DNA of 64,000 nucleotides from positions 54,976,112-55,040,111 of the forward strand of contig NC_052613.1 of assembly GCF_016545825.1 (NCBI RefSeq), written 5' to 3'. The translations under genes and the position numbers were made by a program. This DNA is from Eucalyptus grandis. Taxonomy: Eukaryota > Streptophyta > Magnoliopsida > Myrtales > Myrtaceae. This document shows positions 32,262 to 44,000 of this stretch, piece after piece. The notes beneath the pieces were generated by a model. That model was not told the DNA's origin, made no database searches, and was given only the letters and a program-made list of their open reading frames with translations. Each line of letters starts with the position of its first letter. Position 1 is the first letter of the stretch.

Positions 32262-33920
32262 TTATGCAATGACTTCACCGAACATACAGGGCCTTAATCT
32301 GACCTTTGTGGTGTTCTGGTTGTCAGCTAAGACATCACAGCACTCCATTCTTCCTGCCTGAAAGAGCAAATGGACAGAGATGAATATGTTGACATATATG
32401 GTTGGCGTCAAATACGACAGCTTGTTGCATGCCCGTATGCAGATTAGATGAAGGTACTGACCTCAATGTGTCTTCTTCTTGGTGAAAATACCTGAACTCT
32501 GGAGATGGGATTTGCAGAGTGATTTCCACCAAGTGCACAAGATGGTAATCGGCTCTTTGATGCTCGAGTGTAAGTAGTAACAATTTCGTCACAGCTGGCA
32601 TTCTCCATGGATTTCAAGAAAAATACATGAGGAACTATGCATGGATTGTTCTCAAGGATCCGCGTGTTGAACATATAAAGAGGTGGCTTAACTCTCTTCA
32701 TCCATGGCTTGAATGTCTCCATGGGTCGCCGTAAGAAGCTTCGAGAAAGTATGTTCTCATATATATGAGCAGAGTAACCCCATGATACAGAGATCGACCA
32801 CTTTCTTTCCCTGTGGTAGCAGATGGTTTGTTGCAGGAGACGGGATTGGTCGACTTGTGCTGGTTTCATGAGCTGATTAATAGCTTCAGAGTGGTTCATG
32901 GAGGGGAAAATTGGGTCGATGGCATCAATGTGGTGGAGCGATAGGACAGGAGATTGCGGATGAGCTGATAGAAAACCTGATATGTCGCCATGAAAATCAA
33001 CCTGTGGCAATGAAAATCGTTGCTCTAAGGTTACAAAAAAAATCTTAGGAATCCAGATTAGATAGGTCAGGTATTCTCGAATTCGTGATTCATACCTGAT
33101 GAAATCCTCTCTCTTGGGTCAGGGAAATTCCATGGTCGGTTAAACATATGTGCAACATGATATCGCTAGAATACAACCACGGATTTCTTTTTATACAAGC
33201 ATCTAACTCCGTCGCCAGCATCTCAACCACAGGGTAGCTCAAAGCATAGCCAGCTCCTCCAAACGCCATCTCGAAGGACAATAAAAAGTTGGACATGAAA
33301 AATTCTGAGCTCGAGCCGATATAATAATACTTGGTATGATCATACCTCGACAGAACCTCCACGAGGTTGTCCACGAAGAGTACGGTGTCGTCGTCCGCCA
33401 TTACATACCATCTCACATCTTTGTCTCCCTGTCTAAACATCTCCAAGATCGTTCGGAAAATCCTTATTGGGACGCGATTCCTGACTCGCCGGAGTACTCC
33501 CCACCTAGTTATATCTTCGTTCACTCGGACAGGAGGTGAAGAAGGAGGCCACTCTCGAAGCTCTTTCGAAGGAGCTCGGTCCAGGAAGAGATACCCACGA
33601 GTAACATTTGGTCTCCACCACGATTCAACGTAGGGCCTCCTCCGATTCCATGTATTCACAGTGCCAACTATGCCGAATACGAGGTGGCTGATGTTAGTAG
33701 GAGTGTCAGTGGCGGGGCTGGGGCTGGACAGCTGCCAGCTAAGCCTGAAGGGAAGGTAAGAGGCAACCAGAGATTGGCTGGTGTGGTAGTTAAAGGAGAA
33801 TGTGTAGAACAGGAGCAAAAGCAGTCCCGAAATAGCCACCGATCTGCGCGAACTCCCTAGAGAAAGATGTCTGAGTTTCTGCTTCATCGCGCTATAACAG
33901 AGCGACATCCCCGTCGACAT
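32262..33920 (-). CDS. DUF604 / GT31-like (Fringe-type) glycosyltransferase
   Basis: Exons are 33920-33096, 33001-32462 and 32357-32262, all in phase 0, giving 486 aa. It is a type II membrane protein with a short cytosolic N-terminus and one membrane segment (VAISGLLLLLFYTFSF, about residues 26-41), followed by a lumenal catalytic region. HLVFGIVGTVNTWNRRRPYV opens the DUF604 domain. WYVMADDDTVLFVDNLVEVL contains the acidic DDD metal and nucleotide-sugar site. FGGAGYALSYP and DIMLHICLTDHG are typical Fringe-like blocks. The short third exon supplies the family's Cys-rich end (GRMECCDV). This places it in the Golgi as a putative beta-glycosyltransferase. Acceptor and sugar are unknown. An in-frame ATG at 33908 is an alternative start. 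Confidence 0.85.
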
Positions 33921-35390
33921 CTCAACTAGCAGAAGGGATATCAAAAATAGGTCAAGAGCAACAACATAGACAAGCGAAGCGCAAAATCACCCGTAGAATA
34001 TGTGCTTCATCACTTAAATAAGCTGTTCAGGAACCGTATCTTTTACAAGTGAAAGCCATTGCATCTCGCATGGTTTGAGCTGCTAATACATGTGAAACTT
34101 TGTAACCTTTTGATAATTTTTGAGAGCGTATGAAGAATATGAGATGAGATGGTTCATGCTTTTCCTCGTGAGTGGCTGGTAAGGACATGCATGTTGAGAT
34201 TGAACAGACGTTTGCATGATCACGCAACTTAGACAGGAAGAAGAACGCACGAGAAGATTGGTTTACTCTTTTAGCTTGCTTGATACTCTCTCTTGTGGGA
34301 CTCTCTGACTCCGGGCATAACCTCAGATCGAAATGAATTTGAATTTTTAATTCAATTCTCTACGTCAATACATCAACTTTAAGTGAGTTCATGTGATATA
34401 GTGAAATACATCTAGATTCGTTGTCTAAAATCACGATCTCCATATTCATACGAAGCCATCTCGATACAAATTTTATTAACCTTTCCATATTGAAACAGCC
34501 TTCACATTAACATCTTCAGTAATGAAAGATTCCGCTAATAAAAAACATCTCTGTTAACCACCATCTCTTTTCATCCGTTTTGGGTTATTCTCAAATAGCC
34601 AACAAAATGAGTTTTTTCGGTTTAATTTAATTCAATAACAATAATTTTTTTTTTATCAAATTGAGATAATTCATGATGAATTTCCATTGAAAACAGTTAC
34701 TAATATATCATAATTTATGCAAAAAGTCTTCATATGGATGTTATGCCACCTTCATTTCCAAATTATTTATCATAGTACATCTAGACTGAAATCACAATCT
34801 CCATATTTGTACCACGCCATCTCATACACATTTCATTAACCTTTAACAAGGGATTTTATTACATTAATATCTTCATTAACTGTGATCCCTTTAAATTCAT
34901 TTTCAGTTTACATGTCCCATCAATAAATTCAAATATTTACACTACAATCGACATAACAAGGTTCTTTGCCTCATTCATTTCAATAACTTTATTTTTTTTG
35001 GGTCTTATCAAAATATGAGACAATTCATGACTACCGAAAACAGATCTCCATCTAAAACAGCTACTAAAATTTTCAAAAAGTCTTCAATAATTTCCCTTAT
35101 GAAACCATTCTCAAATTTTCATTTCATTTATTTCATGACCTAACTTCAATACCATAGTAGGTAAGGCAAACCCAAAAAAAAAAAAAAAAAACCCTCCATC
35201 GTCGCATCCCAAAAATCAAAACGGCGTCTTTCTATCCCGCTGGCGCTCGCCGGATTACCTTCCCTCCTCCTCCGCCAATCTCCCCCTTCCTTCCACCGCA
35301 GTTCTCAGTCATCTCTCTCGCTTTCTCGCCGACCAGAACCTACGAGCTCCTCTATCGCCATTTCACGCTCCGTAGGTTGTCGTCGCGGTG
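33921..35390. other. Bidirectional intergenic region with a diverged direct duplication
   Basis: It lies between two divergently transcribed genes, so it holds both promoters. Positions 34400-34750 and 34770-35120 are diverged direct repeats about 368 bp apart. Shared words are TACATCTAGA, AATCACRATCTCCATAT, CATTAACCTT, ATATCTTCA/ACATCTTCA, ACAATTCATGA and AAAAAGTCTTCA. A C/T-rich leader precedes the downstream gene. Confidence 0.6.
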
Positions 35391-37923
35391 ATGGACTCTC
35401 TCCAAGCCACGTACAGAGACGACGACGACGACGACGACGAAACAGGGGAGCTGCCCACTCGCCCCGCCCCTCCCTCCCCCGCCGACAAACCCTCCCCGCC
35501 GCCGACGACGGGCGCGCCGGAAAACCCCGCCGCTGTGAAAACCCAGCCCTCTTCCGACGCTTCGTCCACTGATGACGAAGAAACCCCTGCTTCCTCTGAG
35601 CTCCGGAAATCCCCCAAACGACCCCGGACTTCCCAAAACGACGAGGACGACGACCAGGAAGAGGAGGAGGAGGAGGAGGAGGAAGAGGAGGAGGATGAAG
35701 AAGAAGAAGAAGACCCGTCTTCCAAAAAGCGGAAACCTTTGTCCATTCTCTCTCTTCACCCACCTGAGGAGAACCAAGAACTCGAAGACCCGGCAGTAAT
35801 TAAGGAAGAAGGAGAAGAAGCCGAAGCCGGCTCTGTGGAACGTAATGGGAGCGCGGCCGCCGGAAACGGAGCGGCTCCGAGCACGACCAACGGGAAGAAA
35901 TCGAGCAAGAAGAAGAGCAACAACGTGTGGTTGCCCAAGTCCACTCGGAAGGGCAAAAAGAACAAGAGCAAGAACAGCACCAACAACACCAACAATGGCC
36001 ACAATTCGGCCTCCAGTGACAAGGTCTTGGTAGCCCCCTTGCCGCGGTTCCCCGACAGGACCGACGACAACCCGGAGATGAAAATCTGCCTATCCAAGTT
36101 CTACAAGGCGGAGAAAGTGGAATTGAGCGAGGACCGGATGACTGCCGGCAGCACGAAGGGGTACAGGATGGTTAGGGCCACAAGAGGGGTTGTGGAAGGC
36201 GCCTGGTATTTTGAAATAAAGGTGGAGAGGTTGGGTGAGACTGGGCACACGAGGTTAGGGTGGTCAACAGAGAAAGGTGACTTGCAGGCACCTGTTGGGT
36301 ATGATGCGAATAGCTATGGGTATAGGGATATTGATGGGTGTAAGGTGCACAAGGCTCTCAGGGAGAAATATGGAGATGAAGGGTACAAGGAAGGTGATGT
36401 CATTGGTTTCTACATTAATTTGCCCGACGGAGAGCAGTATGCCCCAAAGCTGCCGCGCTTGGTGCTGTTTAAGGGGCAGAGATATGTTTCTCCGGCCAAC
36501 CCAAAGGAGGATCCGCCCAAGGTGGTGCCTGGTGAGTTGAGTTGGTTATTCAGTGTTTCTGTGGCATGTGTTTATGTAAGTTGTTGATTGTGCATCGTTA
36601 AATCCATATATGGTAACCGTTTCGCAATGGAATAGTTGGAAATTATACGAATCTAGTAGTGACTCTGTCTAAATATTTAAGGCGAAGCCTGTATGTGCGA
36701 TTCTCTTCCAAAATGATACTTTTGCGGGAGATATCAATTTTATAGCAGCAAGGTAAGGGATGGCTGAATGAGACTCTTTTTCTATGTGAATGTAGTAAGA
36801 AACCTAGTATTTCAAGCGGGTGCTTAAATATGACAATTGCTGTCGAGCTTAGATAATGTGTGTCTGAAGTCAAGCGATCTATTACTGGATCGTAGATTGT
36901 TGTAGCCCATGGAAGGTTTTGGGTATGGTCAAGTCTAAAGCTTCATTTTGGGTTAATTCATTTAGTTCCGCCGATCAATCATGTTATTAATGTAATAGTC
37001 ATGTTTATGGTATACAGAGACTCTTTACTGCATACAAGATGAAGATATCTCATAACAGTAACTGGCCAGCAGCCTGTCCTGCAGTCCTACTTGTAAATAT
37101 GACAGTTTGAAATTTAAGTACTCTCAATTCAAGTGGAATGATAAGAAACATTAGCTGACAAACTTCAAGAGTAAAATAAAGTGAATATTTTAGACTTCAT
37201 TCTCTTTATTTAGGTTGAGGCAATTACTTAATTGGCATTTAAAAGTAGGGTTGGTGTGGCTTGTGTTATGTTGGCAGGACAGTAAATTCTACATTGAGGT
37301 AATTAGCATATTGATGAGCTGGATTTTATGGTTGGCAGCCATTAGAACTTGCCACAATGGCAACACCCAATTTTCCAGTTTATATCTTAATAATCCGGAG
37401 ATAATACATATTCATTGGATCTTTTGATTTTTCTTGGTCTACCGAATACCGATGTGTGGTTATCCTTTGTGGTCAGGTTGGCCTGCATTCATAGCCGGCC
37501 AAAGAACCTGACATTCTTCATGTTTAGTAGGATTTTAGTGTTTGTTTAATCCTTCCTCAGGAGGGTAATGTTGCCAAAACAGAGTCATCCTGTCTATACT
37601 TTTTTTTTTTTTGGTAAAACATCCTGTCTATACAGTAATTCCAATATTCTAACGCAGGGAGTGAGATTTCTTTCTTCAAAAATGGGGTATGCCAAGGGGT
37701 TGCTTTCAAGGATTTGTATGGAGGCAGATACTACCCAGCTGCTTCAATGTACACTCTTCCTAATCAACCTAATTGTTTGGTCAGGTTCAATTTTGGGCCT
37801 GAACTTGAATGCTTTCCCGATAATTTTGAGGGACGTCCGCTCCCTAGGCTGATGGTTGAAGTGCCTTACCATGGGGTCGTGAACCCGGTTGAGAATGATG
37901 TGCCCCCCGAGAAGAAGAATTAG
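35391..37923 (+). CDS. TRO: TRAUCO-like ASH2-type SPRY protein
   Basis: Exons are 35391-36531 and 37658-37923, giving 468 aa. The N-terminal half is disordered: a run of seven Asp, a long Glu run encoded by GAG repeats (about residues 87-105), and KKRK and GKKSSKKKS basic clusters that look like nuclear signals. The C-terminal half is a SPRY domain (from about residue 227), with [73 protein letters not shown] and, in exon 2, [20 protein letters not shown] and [15 protein letters not shown] is the plant counterpart of ASH2, a core part of COMPASS-like H3K4 methyltransferase complexes in the nucleus. The gene appears intact. Confidence 0.9.
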
Positions 37924-40782
37924 CCAGTTTGGAGGGGGTGCTTTGGTTTATGAGCTCCTTTTTGTGGAATAGAGAACTGGAAGTTGCATTCAACCTTTTG
38001 TTGAGGTCTTACTAGGGTTTGGGGCTTGAAAAGTCACAGTTTGATGTAAAGTGTAAAGCTTTTCGTTTGGTTTAGGTAAGTGAATCTGTGACTGTGTTAG
38101 ACCAGCGAACTTGATTAGAACTAGTCGTGTTTATCAATCTAGTTGAGGTTTGGCGTATGATATCTATAGGACTCTATGTTCTTGTTCTGTCCAGGTACTA
38201 CATTCTGGATTTTTCCAGGTACGTTTTTAAAACTTCTGTTCAACACTACATACAGAAGAAGTTTTGCGGCTTAGTCAACGGATTATGTCCGTCGATAATA
38301 ATTCTCTTCCCAAGTCAATAATTTCTCCTGGTCATAAAGTTGATTTCAACTGGGCACGAGTGATACGCGAGATGATTCTTCTTACCTTGTCCAGAATAAA
38401 TCAAACAACTGACGCTTCACAAGATGGTGAGACTTGTATTAAGCTGCTCATAAAAAGAAAAACCGAAACTCATCGTGATTGCAAACTATGTTTGACTTTG
38501 CATATCATATTCATGATAGAATAATGTGTACGATTTTTCTTTCCATGAGAATATATTGCCTAAATATGTTTTAATAGATCAAGTAGTGCTTCTATAATAT
38601 TTATGTAGCTACCAGAAAGATGGGTCTGAGTCCTCATTTCCTCTTGTATGGCCCACCTTATTTCGTTCTTTGGCTAATTATTGTTATACGGTTCTCTTTC
38701 AAGATGACTAGACCTCCCTTTTGGATGATCTTGACGTTCGTTTTTTTAAGGAACGGCATTTCCTTGGATACAAAGCTTAAAACTCATTAATCTTTGCCTT
38801 ACGACCTCAGCATATCGGTGACTCTCTAATTCACTTCTACCTCTGTGCGGGGTTGATTGTTTTCTAGATGAGGTTCGGCTTCATGTTTATCTGTGCGCAT
38901 CATGCAAACCCAAATTCTCATGATCCTTGCGCTTCATCCATGTCGTAGTAAGTCAAGATATGCCTATAATATGGGTCGGTCGAAATCTAACTGTTCTGCC
39001 GAAAGACTTGATTTTGGTATGCCACTAATTCATGGTGAAAATTATTAGGAATTTAGGACCATCTAGATTTCTGCTTTATTACAGAGCGGGTCAAACAAAT
39101 AGTCATCTTGTCTGAAATTTGGGGTGAAAGTGGAGTAGACGTAAGAATAAAGGTCGCGCATTGTCTCAATTTGTCAAGCAGAGAACGCCTGCCCAGTGCC
39201 CAGGGGTTCAATCGTTGAGCCCGTTCCGCAAGTCTCGCTGAATCTCTCTCCCTTTTTTTCTAGCCATTGGCTAACTTACAGACAATCACAAAGCTATATC
39301 AGGCACTAAATCAGATATCCGCAGATTCACTCGTGCCAGATTAATTTCTCGGTAACCATTTCGTGATTGTGAAATTAAAACCCGATTTTTCCCTTGTTCG
39401 GGTGACAAACTCATAAGCGTGATTTAAGGATTGCGTATCAGACCCGTGAGCATTACTCTTAGAACGTTTATAAAACGGCAATCATCATCACATCACAACT
39501 CCTCAACTGCCCTAGAAAAGTCCGAAATCACGGCGGGCTATCAAATTCAAAGACCCTGTTCTCAGGTACAAGCGTACATGTCCATGTTCCAATCAATCCC
39601 CATCAAGAATATATTAGATGTCTGGAAGTGTAAATATCGATCGGAGGTGCAGGAAGTCAAATATAATTAAAATACCAAGTTGCCCAACAAAAATAATGGA
39701 GCGGGGAATCTTGAGAGCCACATGACCCAGGGGGGTGAAAGCAAAGATTCTTCAAGCCCAGCCGATCTCAAGATTCCAAATCATGAACATCCACGCATCT
39801 CAACCCACGTGCCTCGGCTGCAAAACCGAGGCTCGCCCATTCGATCCCATCGATTCCGTAAGATTCTAGCAGTGATTAAGTATTCAACCCATCGCTGGCG
39901 ATCAATCGATGATCTGCACATCTTGTTTTTACATGCACGATATGAGATTGATACTGGTAAATTACGTTGCGTCCAGAATAAGATTTTAAGAGTGCCTGAT
40001 GATTAGTGGGAAGCGAAGGCCCCACGGATGATCGCTAGTGGACCATGGAAGGCGACGGGTCCGCCAACCACGATCCAATCTCTCACTTAAAAAAGGTCCC
40101 ACTTGCGACGTGTCTGCGTTTGGAAGCCATGGCTTTACACTCCATCGAAAGAAAATTAGTGACATCCTACCTCAGCTGATAATCACCCTTTCTCTTCCCC
40201 CAAACCAATTTGAACGTCTTGACGGGGAAACAACGTGTGGTTACCTGATCAGGAAGACTCTCTCTCGCTCAAGAAAGAAAAAGGGGGAGAAAAAAAGAGA
40301 GAAAAGAAGGATAATGCTCATCGGACGGTCAGGAAACGGGCCGTCGTCGTCGACCGGATCATGCAAGAACCATCGAATGGGAGCCCGTGAATCGTATTCC
40401 TTTTTATAATGGAGTTCAGCGTAGGAATTCAAAAGGGAGATATCGATATCTAGGATTCATCATAATCGCAAACTTTACAGAAAAGTTAAGAACCTCTCTG
40501 TTACAACTCCACAGGATGGTGCATTCTCACTTTCACCTGATTGGAAATCGGTGAAAAGATGGAAGAAAAGAAAATCCAACCCCTCGACCGTCGTGAAGTC
40601 ATGGGTATTAGGTAAGAAAGAGAAGGAAATTAACGCACTCCAAGGAGAAAAGGCAGTTAAGCTAACCCCTCCATCGAAGGTGGCCTCCCTGCTACGCTCC
40701 AGTATATAAATTTTTTTATTTTTTTTTACCGTTTAGAGTTGGCAAAAAGCAGAGGAGTTCGCTCCAGAGGTAGGTGCGGCCT
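37924..40782. other. Intergenic, no gene recognised
   Basis: It holds the 3' UTR of the TRAUCO-like gene and the upstream region of the beta-propeller-like gene. A purine-rich tract lies at 40260-40315. Short ORFs (for example 38264-38524 and 40038-40409) show no recognisable motif. A TATATAAA lies at 40703-40710. Confidence 0.5.
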
Positions 40783-41023
40783 ATATAAACCTGAACTTTC
40801 CATCACCACCACTTCCCTGCCCTCAGCATGGACCCCCATGGCAGGAGCTCTCCGTTTGCCAAACTGGGTACCTGGTCCCGTTGAGTAGCGCAGTACTCCC
40901 TTGCCCTTTTCCTGCTTCCGTGCCGATGGGTCACCACATCGAGTACGGTCGTCGCCCGACCTTACCGCTTCCCGACACCTCCTCCGTGTCCCTGTTTTAA
41001 AGGGTCCCTCTTGCATATCTGAC
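40783..41023 (+). promoter_or_regulatory. TATA box and uORF-bearing leader of the propeller-like gene
   Basis: TATATAAAC at 40783 predicts a transcription start near 40815. Three ATGs precede the main start, each opening a short closed ORF: 40828-40884 (18 codons), 40838-40888 (16 codons, another frame) and 40926-41000 (24 codons). If the start site is right, translation of the main ORF would need leaky scanning or reinitiation. Confidence 0.5.
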
Positions 41024-44000
41024 ATGGGCGCTGTACGGACGGTATTACTGTTCCTCCTCTCGCTCGCCGTCTGGTCGGGGAATCGTCCGGTCGTGCGCGG
41101 TTCCGCCTCGTGGTACACCCACCAGTACGTTGAGCACGCCGCGCGGCAATTCGAGCAGAAAACCGATCGGTTCTGGCAGTTCGATGAGGAGACCAAGCAC
41201 TGGGTCGAAGTCCAGCTGCCTTATGAGCTGGTGGCCTGCGCCAACAACAACTGTACCAAGGTTGGTGTGATTGATCGGAGGTCGCAGGACGAAGAGCGGT
41301 GCGAGAGGCCACCCCACGTTCCGGAACGAAGCGAGGTGTCGACTAAAGACGACGGAGGAGAAGCGGCGGATGGGTCCAACGTGGTCCTGCCACTCAGGAA
41401 GAGACTTTCGGTTACTAAGATGTCCGAGACGTCGATTTGGATCACCGGCGAGAGCGGGTCTATCTACGAGAGGTTCTGGAACGGAGTGCAGTGGGTTCTG
41501 GCGCCCCATGATTTTACGACATCGGCAGGTCGCGCCGTATCGGTTTTCATCGTCAACCAGACGATGTTTGCTCTGTCTGAAGTGGGTCAACTGTGCCAGG
41601 TAGAGTTCCCTCTTGCTTTGAACTCGTTTCGGATGCTAAAGAGACGACGTCGACATCGCACATCGCGAAGAAGAAAAAGGCTCTTTATCCGCTCCTAGTT
41701 CAGCTATTGATTTTTCTATTAGACCATGGCAATCCAGTAATCTCCTCACGTTTAATCTCATGTTACTAAATTTCTCTTAGTTTCTCCGGAGTTTTACTGA
41801 GACTTGCTCGTAGATGAATTAACTTTTCGCATGTCGGTCTCTTCTTCCCTGCAAAAATAATGACAGAGTATCCCAAAATTCTGAGTTGGAATCAGCTAAC
41901 TTATGCACGCGTTTGATTTTTTCAGATGCGACTCAGTGAAAGTTCACAGCCAATTTGGGTTGAGGTCCCTGTTACAGTCAATTCGAGCTTAAGTCAAGAG
42001 AAGGAAAAGGGGTCAACCACCCAAATAAAGTCAGGTGTTGTTTCATTTGATGGAATGTGAGTAAATCAATTTCCAGGATGCAACCGGAGGAACTGAAAGA
42101 ACATAGTAATTTGATTGTAATGGGGACTAGTGTAATCGGACATCTCGCGATAACAACTGAACGTAACTCTGCATTTTTCCAGGAGAGTTTATTTTTGCAC
42201 GAAGAACGGAGCATTGCTGGAGCTGAGCGACATAGAGCCTCCAAGGTAAGAACCAAACATGTGATATTGTACACAAGACAAATATCGAGGCGAAGGTATT
42301 GGCACGAATTTTAAACTCCAATTCTCGTAGATCATTTGTCAAGAAACTCATATGGCGTTAGCTTGTATGTCCTCTAACCACAGATGGGTAAATCATGGCC
42401 GACCCCCTAGTGCTAATGTTGCCATGATAATTGATGTGGGCACTTTGCGACCGGAAGCGGTATTTATCATAAGGTAAAATCTCTTTGCCACCTTTGTTCT
42501 TCGATATCACTGCCAGCAAACTTAACCAACACAGTTGGCATACCAACACACAATCTGATGAAACTTTAACTAGACAACCAGACCAGATTCAAATTGGCAA
42601 AAGACTTTGCTTACAAAATATGTACTAGTAAGCATTTGCAGTTGAATTGTTTGGTGAACTGTTCCAACTTAGTCAACTGAACAAGAGTGTTTGAATGCAG
42701 CTCGAAAGGTGATCTTTACGAGTATGATAAAAGCTCAAAGCCACCATGGAAGAAGCACATCATGAAACAGGGAAGAGAAGAAAATGCTTCTCTGACAGTC
42801 GCAAGGGGTTGTACTTTACTGGGGATGAATGGAGAACTTTCTGCTTCCATATTTCTTCTTACAAAGGTACTTCTACTTACATGTACCAATCTTTCATCCG
42901 TAGGTAAATCTCAGGAGCAATCTAGGTTGCTGAAGTGATGTGATAGAAGTGACCATACTGGAAATAAGGCATGCTTCATGTCATATTAATATGGATGAAT
43001 AGTGACAAATCCTTTGAAGATGTCAGCTGGAAATATCCATGACCTTTGCCAATTGATACACTAAAAACTTCTCAAAATCTTGTTGATGTTATGTATGGAA
43101 ATAGTGAGGATCTTAGAATGTGCTAGGGGACCAAATGAAGGGTTATTTATCTGCGAAACTAAGATGTTTCTATCTTAACGAATTTCTGCTTGCTTTATAT
43201 CTACAAACTCCTCATACAGGCTGGTGATCTAATTGAAAGGCGAATACACCAACAGAAGTGGAAATGGATATCTCATGGAAGTCCGAAGGACCATAATCTG
43301 ACATCCATGACCCCAGTTCTACAACATGAATCCAGTGAAAACATGTACTCTCTGTTCTTCACGACATCCTCAGGATGTGTTTTGGAATATAGAATACCAA
43401 AACATTCAGGTATTGGCATAAGGAAACCTCATCATGCATTTACATGAAAAAGAAAATCTGACTTCACGTCAATAAAGAATTCATTTGGCATTAGAGCTAA
43501 AAAGTGCATATCTCGGACTCACCAGTAACTTTTTTCTCTGTGGTTTGTTATTGCTATCATGTTATTCCTCGCCTTGGAATTGCACAGAACTGGTCCAGAA
43601 GCCACTTTTGGATGCTTGGGCTAATCATGTGCATCCAATGCATGGTAAAGCTGCGAGAGGTATTTCTGGAGTACAGTTACAGATCGGAAGAGTAATTTTC
43701 CCACTTGATGATGGCAGACTTGCAGAGCTACACCTACCAGGACTTGGGGGTGAAAACTCAGGCCCCGGTCAACCCAACATCAGGAAGAAACCAGTGACAA
43801 AGTATGTCTGGTCAATATTAGATGCCCCAGAAAGTGAAGGATGGAATGCAGAGTATTGCACTGAAGAACGTGGACCTGCAAATTGCGTAATGGGCACTAA
43901 AGACGAACCAAATGATTCAGGAATCACAAGCACAGTGACAAGGAGGAGAAAGGCAAGCACAACGCAACAAAGTTACTTACTCCCAGGCACATCAGATAGA

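Noticed and set aside
35352..36002. 216-codon minus-strand ORF with Leu and Val runs
   Set aside because: It is antisense to the acidic repeat region of the TRAUCO-like gene. Its hydrophobic runs are translated GAG/GAC repeats.
39805..39865. tRNA-like stretch (CTGCAAA loop, TTCGATCCC)
   Set aside because: The word TTCGATCCC and a possible anticodon loop are present, but no acceptor stem or D-arm can be paired at correct distances.
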